Counted from the first letter of the stretch, positions 1-11,730 are shown. The stretch: 64,000 nucleotides of DNA from Parietichytrium sp. I65-24A (GCA_012862575.1 BLSF01000048.1:191797-255796); one strand, 5' to 3'. A program made the numbers and translations. Notes: generated by a model from the letters alone, not told the origin.

Positions 1-2016
1 TAATGACACAACGACATTACATTATCACATCTTGACGTACCATGGTAATGACATAATGACATGCAAGCGACCGGGGTCTGGACCGGCAACCGCAGAGACA
101 GCTGGCGCAGCAATAGCTCAAAAGTGACGCAGAAGGCAAGAGTTCGCAGAGTTCACAGAGTTCCGCGGACATTTCATTGCAGAGCTGGGTGTGGCCATTA
201 CATTTTACTGTTCAGATTCTGAATGATAAACTTTTAAAACTAGTGCGAGCAAGCTCAAGAAAGGAGCGGGCAGGTTGGCAGGTGCCGAAGCTTTGTTGAA
301 CTGTTTGGGTTGTTTGGGTGGCAGGAATGAGGCTGGTTCTCATGTGGTTCATGGCATTTCATGGCAGTCTTTTTGCAGCGCTCGCAGCGCGGGGCTTTTC
401 TGTTTACTTAGAATGAGATGCATGGAGTGCGGTGTCGTAGTGTCGCTGTTGTTTGTTGTTGTTGAGTTGAGTTGAGATGTGGGCGAGCCGGTAGGTTTCG
501 GCGCTATCGTTATCGCCATCGTGCCTCGGTCTCCGCAGAGAAAGAAACCCCGTCCACTTTCCCCGTGTACTTGTAGTTGTGCGTCTTGCGGCACCTTTTG
601 CAGTTGCTTTGTTGTGTGCGGGTCAATGATTCGGAGTCTTTCTTGCGCGAAATTTCGCATCACCCAGCGACATCCGGCGACACATTTCTGTCCCGCTTCC
701 TTTTATTAATGATTGTCTGTCGATCTGCGATACGAGTTTCTAGAGTTTGGCCAAAGAGGAACAAATGAACATACGTTTCCTGAAGTACGTGCCAGGATTT
801 CTCTCCCACGCTTCGCTGAGGAAAGTAGCCCAAGGAGTACGTCCAGCTAGGTGATCATCCCATCCATCCATTCCTTTCGCCGGCATCAGTCTGGAAGCTT
901 TGGTTTTTTGATATTTTTTGTCTGCTTTGGCAGCTGTTGCTTTTCCAAATCAACCAAAAAGTTGAAAAACAGCGCATTTCAATGACCGCGAGGTCGACAC
1001 AGAGTCTTCAGAGCTTGAAGAATAACAAACGACAGCGACGAGAACGCGAGAAAAGAAACCAGTAATGAATGAGAGATCAATCGATGTAAAAGGTTTCGTT
1101 CTTACGAGGCACGATCAAAGATGCAAACTCTTCGCATCTGGCTCTTCAATAATTTCACTTCATTCATTCATTCGACATTGAACAACTCAAACTGTAAATC
1201 AGAACAAGTTAAAATCACTGTGTTCATTCACTGTTCATTCAGTGAAAGCTGTTCAATGACTGACGTAAATTCGGACCGCACACAACAAAGAAAAGAAACT
1301 CGCAAGTGGGACTCTCGACTCTCGCCTTATCTTGCTCTTTTCTTTCTTTTCGAGCTCCTCAAGAGTCCGTGAGTACAGTATGCGCATTGACTTTTGCGCC
1401 ATCGAGACGCGCTGCGCGGGCGTGGATTGCTTGGATTTCCTACATTGCTTGGATGGGGTAAATGAAGTAAAGATTCTCGCAGCCAAACGAACTCCCCGCT
1501 TCCGTGGGGCGTTTTGGACACAAACTAGAGCGAAGGAGTTGCAAAAGAACAACACATCGAAATTTGGAGGCCCAAAAGGTAAGTTCAAGCGACCGCATGC
1601 AAGTGCTTTGGCTCCAAAACGCAAGTGTACAAAATCACCAAGGGCATAGCTCGAGAAGCAATGAATGTTCAAAGCTTTCCTCGACGATCTTGACTTGGTA
1701 CCCGTTGTGCTAAGCCACATGTACCGGCACGAAGCCGCCTTCACTCACTCATGCGAGACTGCCGCCTACCCTTTCTCTCTCTCTCTCATTCTCAGCGACC
1801 GTACACGGAGGCTACACAATCAGCCAGTCATCCACGTTGTTTTTAGTCTACTAGCCCACGGTGTATCCGTGGATATGCGGAGCGACAGACAGAGACAGAC
1901 TCACAGTCAACTCGCGTAGTGCAGACCAAAGCGAGCAGCACCGAGGATATCTCTCTCGCAGGCAAACAAGCATCTCAAGCATCAAGCGTTCGCTTCCCGC
2001 TGTGATTTTGATACAG
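1..2016. other. gene-free 5' stretch with possible leader exon
   Basis: I see no convincing gene here. Open frames are short, lie on both strands and lack family signals. The first 65 bases repeat TAATGACA-like words. A CT-rich patch lies near 1770-1795. A good donor context (AAG|GTAAGT) occurs near 1579, and a pyrimidine-rich acceptor (ATCTCTCTCGCAG) ends at 1961. Together with the donor at 2017 these could define a 55-base non-coding leader exon (1962-2016) of the PDX1 gene that follows. This is inference from splice-site shape only. Confidence 0.5.
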
Positions 2017-2161
2017 GTGAGTGGGTGGGTGGGTGGGTGAGCGCGAGAGGCAGTGGACGGACGAGCAGCGGTGTGTTTGCTGACCTTGAAGTGGTGTTTG
2101 TTTCGTTTTGTTTTGCTTTGCTTTGCTCTCTGGCATTCGCGTTGTTGTTTTGCGGGCACAG
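2017..2161 (+). other. probable 5' UTR intron of PDX1
   Basis: A consensus donor (CAG|GTGAGT) is followed by GGGT repeats and a T-rich tract, and ends at GCGGGCACAG, ten bases before the PDX1 start codon. Size and edges match the coding introns of the same gene. It is inferred from sequence; a spliced transcript would confirm it. Confidence 0.6.
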
Positions 2162-2171
2162 AACGAGCAAG

Positions 2172-3278
2172 ATGGGTGAAGACACTATCATGACCAACAG
2201 GGGCCTCGCCAAGATGCTCAAGGGAGGAGTCATCATGGACGTGATTGACGAGGAGCAGGCCAAGATTGCACAGGGTACGTTGACACCAGGATTCCCGTGG
2301 CTGGCTTTTTTAATTATCTATCCTCTTGGTGCTGACTTTTTGTTCTGTGCAAATTGGAATTTCGCGCAAATACGCAGCTGCTGGAGCCTGCGCTGTGATG
2401 GCCCTTGAGCGCGTCCCTGCTGACATCCGCCGCGACGGTGGCGTTGCTCGCATGAGTGACCCAGAGATGATCAAGCGCATCAAGGCTGCTGTGTCCATCC
2501 CTGTGATGGCCAAGGCCCGCATTGGCCACTTTGTGGAGGCTCAGATCCTCGAGGCCATCGAGGTCGACTACATCGACGAGTCGTAAGTTTGTTGTTGCCC
2601 ATCTCCAGAAAATACACGTACGACCTTCGAAGTCGCTGACGACAATGCCTAAAATTTACCAGTGAGGTTCTCACCATGGCTGACGAGGACAACCACATCG
2701 ACAAAACCGAGTTCAAAGTGCCATTCGTTTGCGGATGCAGAAACCTTGGAGAGGCTCTTCGCCGCGTCGCTGAGGGAGCTGCTATGCTTCGCACCAAGGG
2801 TGAGGCTGGTACCGGTAACATCGTCGAGGCCGTCCGCCACGCGCGCACCGTGCAGAAGGAGATCCGCCGTCTCTCGACTATGGACAAGGTCGAACTCTAC
2901 TCCTACGCCAAGGACATTCAGGCTCCTCTCGAGCTTGTTCAGCAAGTTGCCAAGGAGGGCCGTCTCCCTGTTGTCAATTTTGCTGCCGGAGGTGTCGCTA
3001 CCCCTGCAGACGCTGCCCTCATGATGCAGCTCGGAGTGGACGGTGTCTTCGTTGGAAGCGGAATCTTCAAGAGCGGAGACCCAGAGAAGCGCGCCCGTGC
3101 CATCGTGTCTGCTGTGACCCACTACAAGGACGCCAAGAAGCTCGCTGAGCTCAGCGAGAACCTCGGCGCACCTATGGTTGGAATCTCTGACCTCAAGCGC
3201 GACGCCACCAACTTCCGCGACCGCGAGGGTGGAAACCCTGCACCTGGAAACGGCAAAGCTCCACACGGAACTTGGTAA
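2172..3278 (+). CDS. PDX1: pyridoxal 5'-phosphate synthase, PDX1/SNZ subunit
   Basis: Three exons: 2172-2274, 2378-2582 and 2663-3278, giving 307 residues. PDX1 condenses a pentose phosphate, glyceraldehyde 3-phosphate and ammonia (supplied by the PDX2 glutaminase) into pyridoxal phosphate, as a dodecamer in the cytosol. The family's signatures are all present: GGVIMDV near the N-terminus, [16 protein letters not shown] across the first junction, YIDESEVLT across the second, then [29 protein letters not shown] and the phosphate-binding [14 protein letters not shown]. Length is normal for the family. Both introns have good donors (GTACGT, GTAAGT) and the spliced frame is continuous. The one small departure I see is Met after SEVLT, where Pro is usual. 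The start ATG sits just after a probable 5' UTR intron. The identification is secure. Confidence 0.97.
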
Positions 3279-4622
3279 ATCCCTGCACTGCGAGATACTG
3301 TCTCCTATTCCAACCCCTTGCCATCCAACCATCCTGAATTAACGCCATTTCTTCATTCGCTCCCTTTCTCCATGTTGAAAACACATTTTAAACGGCTTCG
3401 CTTCGTATAATAGCCGCAAGAATGAAGAACTCTTTATTATTTCTCACTCAACTTTGTTCCTTTCCGTCTGAAGCTGCTTCTCTTTCAAGCAGAAGGTATT
3501 CAGTGTTCATTCTCCATGCCGATCTATATTTCCTTCGAAACTTCACGCTCAGAGTCATTCGTTATCTCATCGTCCACGGTTCAGACATCGACGACAGATT
3601 GGGTTCTATGCACTACACGACGACGAATGCTGTCGAGTTTCGCTTCCTGTCCTGAGACCTTCACAGCGGACGAAAAGCACCTCCAACTCCAGTTCCATCC
3701 CCAACTTGCATCAGCGCCATACTTTCGAGTGGACAACATCTTGCTAGCTAGCACCTCACGGAACCACGTAGAAGCTCAGGATAAGTCTGACTACACTTCT
3801 TCACTACGATCGTTGAGCTCTAGCTAGAGTTGAGCTGCTCGAGTATCCCATTTATCCCATCATGATTCCTCTTTAACCAATCAAGGAAATCACGGTGTGA
3901 TATCCTGATCAAAAAAGTTCGATTCAAACCGACAGTAAAAGGATAGAAAGAAAGAAAGGAAAGTGAAGAGGGAATATAAAGCAGTGACACAGTTCCAGAA
4001 ACCAGAAACGAAAACCCGCAACAACAGCGCCAGCACCATCATACATCACATCATACATCCTCATCACACTCTCTGCGTACTCTGATGTACTCTGCGTCAT
4101 CATTCAGCTCCGCGACCCAGCACCCAACACCCAGCCCACTACTACTTGTTTCGTCCAAACACCACTGAGACTCCTTGGCACTTGTTTGTCATGAACAATC
4201 ATCACTGTCAATCAAAATCAATCAGTCAAATGTCTACGAAGAGAGAGCACTCGAGAGACTCAGGAATACTCAGGATAAGCTATCCAAGATCACCAAGATC
4301 TCTCGGCAAATAGGAATAGGCGGACAAGCGAACGTGCGCTCGCGACTCTGAGAGAAAGGCAAAAGAGAACACTGGCAGAAGGGAGAGCTTGTGAGTGGCA
4401 AGCAATCAATCAATCAAGCAAGCGAGCTATCTTCAAGAGTCTCGCTCTACTAGAGTATAGAGAGCAAGCAAGGCTGCGAGTGGAAGTTGAAGCCAAGTTT
4501 CGGCTTGCGAAGCTTGCGAAGAGTTGGAGAAGCGTGGTGGAAGAAGTTCGAATAGGAATCGGAGCCGGTCGCTCACGGAGGCGAGCCCTTGGAGCAGGAG
4601 TGTTCTGCTAAGAGCTGGAAGA
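3279..4622. other. intergenic spacer, PDX1 to PDZ-PX gene
   Basis: Contains PDX1 3' sequence and the upstream region of the PDZ-PX gene. Frames are short and unconvincing. The last 400 bases are rich in GA on the plus strand (AGAGAGCACTCGAGAGA and similar), like the upstream regions of several other genes in this window. No RNA gene or mobile element is visible. Confidence 0.5.
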
Positions 4623-5498
4623 ATGGCGGCCCGCGTGGAAGTAGTCGCAGCTGCAGGGCCCATGGGGGTGCTGTTTACCACTGACTCTCAAAGGAGAGCT
4701 CTAATTGTTGCCGGGTTTGAAGCCACACCTACCGGCGGGAAAGGGGTCGTGGAGGAATGTGGCCGTGTCAAAATAGGGGATGTGTTGGAGCAAGTGGATG
4801 GGGTGAGCCTGGATACCCTGGGGTTTGCAGACTTTGTGCAGGCCATCAAATTCGTCAATCAACGCGCGAGCAGGAAGCGCACGTTGGTATTCACGCAAGG
4901 ACCCACGAAAAGCAAACAGCAGGTGGATCCCGCAAAGCTGGATTATAAGTCGCGATGGGATGTAGAGAGCTGGTGGCAAAGCTTCAAGGAGGAGTGCTCC
5001 ATCGCATGTGCCGTTTGCAGCTCAGAGATCGTAAAACAAAGACAGTCGTCCAAACCATTCGTGAAGTATTGTATCAAGGTCATTTTAGCTTACAAGAGCG
5101 CATCGGCGCATACGCAGGTCGTTCAGTGGTGCGTTTCGCGGAGATTCAGCGACTTTGTTACTTTGAACGACGAACTACATTCCAAGAGCTCCGCGCAGAG
5201 TATTCGTAGGCTGACGCTTCCTTCGAGGTATGTCCTGAACAACCTCAACAAGAATGTGGTACAGCAACGCTTGCAGTCGCTAGACTGGTACGTGTCGCGT
5301 CTTGTTCAATCCGAGAACCTGGCTCAGCCAACTCTCTGCAGAGCGATTTTTGAATTCCTGGAGATGGAGTCTAATATTTCCGCTCTGTTGCCACTTATTT
5401 TACAGAGTATGAATCGCCACGGCCATCCGGAGGGCTACATGCTCTTACCCCCAAAGCCGTCGCTTCCGCGCAGGCAGTCAAATTATAACACTCCATGA
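4623..5498 (+). CDS. PDZ-PX domain protein, sorting-nexin-like
   Basis: The 291-residue product has a PDZ-like N-terminal third (residues about 1-90), with GPMGVLF in the position of the carboxylate-binding loop and GDVLEQVDGVSL as the typical later strand. A PX domain follows (about 130-270), with the RRFSDF motif near the phosphoinositide pocket and the helix region TLPSRYVLNNLN. PX domains usually bind PI3P on endosomes, and PDZ domains bind C-terminal peptides of cargo. The combination recalls SNX27, but the FERM-like part of SNX27 is absent. The ATG at 4623 is chosen for its context (AGAATGG) and because the PDZ fold starts directly after it; the frame stays open further upstream. The stop lies 12 bases from the stop of the convergent next gene. 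Confidence 0.75.
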   Translation: MAARVEVVAAAGPMGVLFTTDSQRRALIVAGFEATPTGGKGVVEECGRVKIGDVLEQVDGVSLDTLGFADFVQAIKFVNQRASRKRTLVFTQGPTKSKQQVDPAKLDYKSRWDVESWWQSFKEECSIACAVCSSEIVKQRQSSKPFVKYCIKVILAYKSASAHTQVVQWCVSRRFSDFVTLNDELHSKSSAQSIRRLTLPSRYVLNNLNKNVVQQRLQSLDWYVSRLVQSENLAQPTLCRAIFEFLEMESNISALLPLILQSMNRHGHPEGYMLLPPKPSLPRRQSNYNTP

Positions 5499-5510
5499 GC
5501 CTGGCGCTGA

Positions 5511-6443
5511 CTACCTATTGTCGTCCGGCTTGGGTTTGGATGGTGTCTGTAAATATCCCGGGAGGCTTTGGCCGTTTGCAAGAATGTAATTTCTGTATTT
5601 TTTACTGACGTGCAGGTTTGGCAGCGGCTCTTTCAGCGCTGGGTGGGCATGCAACCTTGACTCGTACGGCTCTGCGCCATTAGAGTCCTCTTCTTCTTCC
5701 CCGTCTTTTGCAGCCTTCTCCCACTCCCCGGGCTTCAAATACCATGCTGCGCCATACCTGGAAGGCGTGATGATGTCTTTCATATCGTATCTCAAAACAT
5801 CGCGTGCTGCCCGCTCTTCAGCTTCCACGAGCTCCTGCGCGGCTTTGTCCTCCTCCTGCAGGAGCGCAGCTGGCACATTATAGGCAAGTTGCAGCCTGGA
5901 CTCAAACTCGCGCGTGAGAATATTCCCGCCGTAAACTGCGCCGTTCTCCTCCAGGTCGTCCATAGTCTCCACAAAAGAAAGCACCGGCTCCATGCTAGAG
6001 TTCTCCCGCGCCAAAAGCTCCACCTCACTCATGTGGCGCCGTATCTTGTTTGGACTTGGCTTTGCAACATTCGCATCTTGCACCTTTTCCTCCTCTTCGT
6101 CGGAATCTATCTCTACTTGCTTGAGCGGACCATCATCATCGGAAGAAGAATCTCCGGAGTCTTTGTCTTCTTCCTTCTCCCGCACCATCTCGTCGAGCTG
6201 TCTCCGTGTACTCTCGACGCTTTCCTGCCATCTTATATTCGAGATCTTTTCGGAAGCAATGGCTTTGTCCTTCTTCTTCTTCTTCTTCTTCTTGACCTTG
6301 CTGTCCGCGTCAGTGCTATCTGCAGGAAACCCTCTCTGCTTTTCGAAACCCGCAAACTCTGTGCCAGACTCCAAAAAGTGCCACTCTGTTGCCAGCGAAT
6401 GCTTCACATGGCGACCCTCCCGGCGACCCCCGGATCTCCGCAT
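5511..6443 (-). CDS. FAM47/ERICH6-like acidic protein
   Basis: A 310-residue charged protein. It has a run of eight lysines (encoded by a TTC repeat on the plus strand at 6271-6292), a Ser/Asp/Glu-rich middle and a C-terminal block RYGAAWYLKPGEW. That block resembles the G-A-W-Y-L-x-P-x-x-W signature I associate with the FAM47/ERICH6 family, which is often testis- or cilium-linked in animals. The N-terminal ATEWHFLESGTEFAGFEKQ stretch also looks conserved in style. The start is the first ATG of the frame; the frame continues upstream without an ATG. The family call rests on a short motif and is tentative. The gene is convergent with the PDZ-PX gene and divergent from the EF-hand gene. Confidence 0.55.
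   Translation of the reverse strand: MRRSGGRREGRHVKHSLATEWHFLESGTEFAGFEKQRGFPADSTDADSKVKKKKKKKKDKAIASEKISNIRWQESVESTRRQLDEMVREKEEDKDSGDSSSDDDGPLKQVEIDSDEEEEKVQDANVAKPSPNKIRRHMSEVELLARENSSMEPVLSFVETMDDLEENGAVYGGNILTREFESRLQLAYNVPAALLQEEDKAAQELVEAEERAARDVLRYDMKDIITPSRYGAAWYLKPGEWEKAAKDGEEEEDSNGAEPYESRLHAHPALKEPLPNLHVSKKYRNYILANGQSLPGYLQTPSKPKPDDNR
6271..6292 (+). repeat. (TTC)n run coding for polylysine on the minus strand
   Basis: A trinucleotide microsatellite inside the FAM47-like gene. It is read on the other strand as consecutive AAG lysine codons, so length changes would add or remove lysines without shifting the frame. Confidence 0.9.
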
Positions 6444-7123
6444 CACACAGCTTCGCCAGTCCTCGTCCAAACACCACCAAACTTTCCCACAACAGACCAA
6501 CCTTGCTCAACTCCCGGCTCACCAAATTTCACGTCGAGATGTCTTCCTCTTCCTTCTCTTTTCGTCCCCGCCGCGCGCCCACCTTCGCTGCCAGACCATT
6601 CGTATATTCCAACCTTACATCATCACAGAGCCGTTAGGACCCTAATGCAGCTATTGCTTTCAGTAGAGAGCCCAAGTCACAAGTGTCGCAAGTCAGAATG
6701 TGAACAGATGGTGTGAAATTTTGCCTTGAAATTTGTGAAAGTCCTTTTGCCAACGTTTGCAACGTTTTCAAAGTCCGCGACGAAAAGTACGAAACAAAAA
6801 ACGAACGACGAATGGAAGCAAAAGGAAAGAGAGAAAGTTAACTTTAAGAACAGTGTCGAGCAAAAATCATCTACTGTGATGCCTGCACTCGCAATCAGTG
6901 CAGTCAGTAAGTCAGGTCAGGCATTACTGCGTGTATAACTTTTCTCCATGTTGAGCTTCTTTGAGCTGCACGCAGCGTGAAGAGGTCCGAAGAAGAGCTC
7001 TTTGGAAGACCAAGTCGGCCGAGAAGGGCTCATCATCACAGTCTGGCGTCAACGCGGCGCGGTGTACCTTGAGTCTTGTTTGCAAGAGACTCTCGAGGCA
7101 GCTTTGGACGAAGAAGAGGCGAA
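6444..7123. other. divergent promoter region
   Basis: A 680-base spacer between the start codons of the FAM47-like gene (minus) and the EF-hand gene (plus). The plus strand is purine-rich near 6800-6850 (AAAGGAAAGAGAGAAAG). No convincing frame or RNA gene is visible. Confidence 0.5.
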
Positions 7124-7654
7124 ATGGCCACCGTGACAGGCGGCACGAGGGAGGAGCTCACGGAAGAGCAGATTGCGCAGTTCCGCAAGGTGTTCGACAC
7201 ATTTGACAAGGACAAAGGCGGCACGATCGATAAGGAGGAGCTCGGAGCGGCCATGTATAGTCTGGGAAGCAACCCGACGCAACTCGAATTGGAGGAGATG
7301 ATTGAAGCCGTTGATGTTGATGGCTCGGGGACGATTGGTGAGTTTGGGCTCGGATAGGCTTTGAAGAATGCGGTGGTTGGCTGACGCAAGTCTGTCTCAG
7401 ATTTTGAGGAGTTTTTGAACATGATGGCGACGAAACTGGCGGATGCGGACACGGTTGATGACCTGATCGAAGCCTTGGCGCTCTTCGACTCGAGAAAGTC
7501 CGGCGCCGTGCCTGCTTCTGTGCTCAGGCATGCGCTTCTGTCTATTGGGGAGAAAATGAGCGAAGAAGAAGTGGACTTTGTCCTTGAGAGGCTGCCAAAA
7601 GACGAGCAAGGCAAATTTAATTCTGAACAGATCGCAAAAATCTTACTCTCTTGA
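7124..7654 (+). CDS. calmodulin-like EF-hand protein
   Basis: Two exons, 7124-7337 and 7401-7654, giving 155 residues. The 63-base intron (GTGAGT...TCTCAG) falls inside the second calcium loop, and splicing restores [13 protein letters not shown]. Loop 1 ([12 protein letters not shown]) and loop 2 have canonical acidic ligands. The C-terminal half keeps the helical pattern, but its loops ([12 protein letters not shown] and the [12 protein letters not shown] region) lack several ligands and probably bind calcium poorly or not at all. Overall it resembles calmodulin or troponin C with one working lobe. The target is unknown. The ATG at 7124 (GCGAAATGG) is preferred because the frame upstream has no ATG. 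The stop is 42 bases from the stop of the convergent RCC1/EF-hand gene. Confidence 0.9.
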
Positions 7655-7696
7655 GCATTGCACAAATATTTCGAAAATACATCAAGTTCAATTTCG

Positions 7697-10600
7697 CTAC
7701 AATAGTTTCACACTCTTGGAATGAGCTCCGCTCAGGGCAGTCATTTTTTTTTGAGGCGTCCCCACGCCTCCGAACTCTTCAATCGACCGAATTCCATCCA
7801 GTATCCGCTCCGCTACCATTTCTTTTGCCTCGACGCGGCTACTGTCTTGGAAGCCTTTCACCCAAGCCGCGCTTGCACCGGACAAAAGGGCTGCATGTGC
7901 GACCCCTCCTGATATGCTTTTGATGCGCACGTGAGTATTTAACTCGTCGTAATACTCCTCCAGTGTCACTCCAAATGCTCTCAATGCTTGCTGCGCATTT
8001 TCCCATGCCTCTGGCAAAGCGGTCCACTTGTACCTTTTTTTCAGCTTTGCTACAGCCTCCTTCTCGCACGAATATATGATGGTCTCGTAACCGCTCTTGT
8101 CGATGAAAGGGGAATTCTCGTGAAAGTATTCGCGTACACTCTCATAGGTGCGTTTGTTTAAGGTTGTCACGTGCTCGGAAAGCGACTGGTCCGCAGCGAA
8201 TCGGTACTGCTTGAGATGGAATTGTTCAAAAAGCAGGTCTCCAAAGCTTCTCATCTGATTTGACAAAGACCTAACGTTTGCCTCACGCTCCTCCTGACGC
8301 TTGAGCTCTTCTTTCCGGGTCATCGGCAAGCTTATTGGAATAGTGTGGTACCTCGCCTTTACGGGAAGACCGTTGTCGTCCAGTTGACTCGCTCTTCGGT
8401 GCTTCCCAAGCAGCTTTACCTCCTTGTTCTCACCCAGGAGTCTAGTGACGTATTGTTCGAACTCTTCCATGGTCACAAAACCGTTCCCATCCTCATCAAG
8501 CTCTTTAAACGCAGCATCGACGCCAGCTTTCTGATTTCGACTCTTTACAAGGCCAAGCTGCTTGAGGCACTTGCCCAACTCTTTTGCATCAAGGTAGCCC
8601 GAGTTGTCCTTGTCCGCCTCCAAGAAAACTCGGCGAATCTCTCTTACTCTAATTTCAGCCGATATGTCGCTGAGACACGTCTCATAAAACTCTTTGGTTT
8701 TGGTTTCCACTCGGTCCTGGTACCACAACCTGTAAACTTCTTCCGTGAAAGAACTCTTCATCAAAAGCGTTTCTTCCAGCCCGCTCAGCTCCGGTAAATG
8801 GCGGCTCGTAGGCAAGTGGGAAGCTAGAGACTTCTCGAGATGGAAGATGCTGGTAGTTTGAGCATCAAGTTCAAGTGCAAGCAACAGCTTTCCAGCCGCC
8901 AATCTCTGCTCATAGGAGAGAGGGTCTTCAATCACCACATGCTCCAGCCAATACACTGGGAGAAAATACTTCCTCCCACCTCTCGAAGCTGGTTTGCAGC
9001 TACATGCAACTCCGGGCGTTCGAGGATCTCGATCATCTTCCAGCATAAGAATTGCGTCACATTCAGTGCACATTCCACAATCGACATAATCTGCCATGTG
9101 GTCATGGGCTCTCACCAATTCTGCCACTGCGGCGGCCCCGACACTTGTGATTTTATTGTTTCGAAGATCCAATCTCCGTACAATAGGAACGCATCGAATC
9201 GCCAAACAGAGGGCCTTCAGGACCAAATCATTCATTTCGCAATCCGATAGATCAATCTCACCAACGTGCAATAGTGGCTGTGAAGAAGGTACCATGATTT
9301 GATGTTTCAAGCGCTCTGGCAAGGTGGCCCATATTTCAAGTTCCACGCACTCATGCATAAAAGCGTTGCCTAGTCGTGCGTACATGTCGGTAAAAACGCG
9401 AGGCTTGGCTTTCAAGCTGCGCTTGAATTTCCTTCTCAGCAATGACTCTCGCTCTTCGCGACGCAATTGTGCGGGTGTAAGCTCCGGGGGAACCGCAGGT
9501 GGTGGCGCGAGTTTGGATGCCAGAGGCTTTTGCCAAAAGAACCAGTTTTTCCACCCCGCTTCCCGCGATCTCACGAGTTCGTCGAAACAAAAGTCGAGAA
9601 ACTCCTCCTCTTCTAGTGTCCCACTTCCGTCGGAATCGTACTTTGCGATAATGCTGCGAGCTTTTTTCACGGAAACTCGTCTCCCCAAACCTCGCAGAGC
9701 CATTTTCATCTCTTGTGCGTCAATCTCGCCGGACCGGTCGCTATCAAACTGGAAAAAAACTCTTCGAAACTCAAGCATGATGTTGTCGTCCTCTAGTCGG
9801 CGACCATAAGCCTGGATATCGTAAAGAGCTTTCATGGGAACAAAGTTGCCAAACTTTGTCTCCTTTGTCCAACAATGGTCGTCAAGAATGCACTCCCACT
9901 CTGCTGCCGACGTCGCCAGCTGTTTGAGCAGGATATCCCGAGTGGTCACACCGAATGTCGCGCCCGTGCTTCGGACGACTGAGCTGAGGGTGGGCCTTCT
10001 CTCTAATTTGGGAACGTTTTTGGACCGATATTGCTGCTCAAATTTAGCTGCAAACGCCCTCGTTGAACGAGCGATGGCGCCCGGACTTTCTGCACGATCT
10101 GGAATTGTGTACTGCAAAAAGAGTGGAGTCTTTCCCGTGTAAATGGACGTTTCGACTCTGTGCCCCACCCCATCCTCGAAATGCGGAGCGATGGGCGTAC
10201 TGATCAAAGCAGAAATATCCCATGACTCCCGCACGCGCTTGCAAAGGTCAAAACCGTTATTATCGGCGACTACAGAGAACATTTCGTCGATCAGCTCGTC
10301 CAAAGCTCTGGCATCTTGAACAGTCTCTAGAACCCGAACAGGCTGGAGAATGCTCTCGCCCTTCTCTAGCCCTCTGGAATAGGGAAGATCTTCCGTCTCC
10401 GCAAAAAGAGGATTGGAGACATCAGGTATCGATATTTTTTCGTCGCATTGGACCTCAAACGCTCTTCCGCAACTAGTCAGCAAAAATAAAGAGTGTCCTT
10501 TTCCGGAGATGGTGTCTACCTGTAAGTTGTTCAAGACCGCTGACGCCGTCACCTCATAGCCGCGATCGACCGCGGCAAGAACACGGTTCCTAGCGTATCC

Positions 10601-11730
10601 TCCGAACAAGAACACCTCCCCTGCCTCTGTAAGTACAGCAATATGTTGCCACCCACATGCTACCTGAGTGTAAACGTCTGCACGGTCGTGAAATAATTTT
10701 GGCCTATCAAAAAAATCTTCCTCCCGCTGATTGAAGTTAGCCTTCCGCGCCCGGCTGCCAGACCGCCCCAAAACTCGGTCAACAGCTCGGCCCCAAAACC
10801 ACAAGTCCCCAGACACTGTAATAAGTGCGCTATGCTTTTGACCAGCCGAAACCTGCCGAACCTCCGCCCGCCACAACGAGTCTGTGCTGTTAACTCTTTG
10901 TGGTTCCCAGATACACGTGCCTCGTCTTCCTGCACCAACTTGTCCGTAATCATTCCTCCCCCACGCCATTACTACCGAGCCACCTTCGCAGAGGACTAAG
11001 ACATGGAAGCTCCCTGCAGAGATTTGGGTCGCACGAAGTTCCAGGTTCTGATCAGCCTCTTCAGATGCGCAAGTCTGATTATTTGGTATCTGCGCGTCGC
11101 AAAGTTTGACAGGCTGAGCCTGGACTGAAATAATAGTATTTTCTCCTCGGCCAAGCTCCCCATACTTGCCGGTACCCCAAGTAAGCACGGAGGAATCTTC
11201 ACGCATCAATACAACACTAAACCTTAGGCCAGCCGCCACTGCTTTCACGGGCCCGGCCAGGTCAACTTGCTGTGGCTTTGCGACGTGCTGTGGTAGCTGG
11301 CGATTTAGTGCGGGTTCCTGGTCGATTGGCCCGAGCTGCCCGTCCCCGCCAGACCCGAATGCCCAAACAGAGCCGTCCTCCGCCAAAAATAACGTATGAA
11401 AGCCCCCTGTAGCGCACTGCACAACGGGGACTCGTCGAAGCGCGTGCACCGCAGAGAACCTCGTGCTGAGCTTCCCAGTGTCCCATCTCTCTCGATCTGC
11501 CTCCCTCTGCCGCTCCGAGACCTGCATGCAGGACCCCAACAAGTGTCAGCTACCAACGAATACACACACAAATAGAGCAGGCAAAGAAACAAACCACTGC
11601 CATCGACGACGCTTACCTTCCTCGTGGTCACCGACTTCTTGCCGCATTCGGACGCGCTCAGGCTTTCCAGCACCTGAGTTTGAGCAAATCTGCTCGTATT
11701 CGCCGCCAGGTGAGACTTGACCAGCGGCAT
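7697..11730 (-). CDS. RCC1 / EF-hand / LRR multidomain protein
   Basis: Two exons on the minus strand, 11617-11730 and 7697-11521, giving 1312 residues. The 95-base intron has a GTAAGC donor and a TGCATGCAG acceptor. Exon 1 supplies 38 residues starting MPLVKSHLAAN. Five or six RCC1-type repeats (residues about 76-380) are recognised by blocks such as AGSFHVLVLCEGG and WGTGKYGELGRG. They are followed by two canonical EF-hand loops near 629 and 664 (DSDRSGEIDAQE, DSDGSGTLEEEE), a short leucine-rich stretch near 790 (IVRRLDLRNNKIT), a cysteine-containing segment, and two more good EF-hand loops near 1006 and 1044 (DKDNSGYLDAKE, DEDGNGFVTMEE). The RCC1 fold is a seven-bladed propeller used for protein binding or GTPase control, so a calcium-regulated scaffold is plausible. 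The function is inferred only. I do not know a named protein with this order. Confidence 0.88.

Noticed and set aside
1253-1744. 163-codon minus-strand frame
   Set aside because: Composition is cysteine/serine-rich in a random way, there is no domain, and it lies in the PDX1 upstream region.
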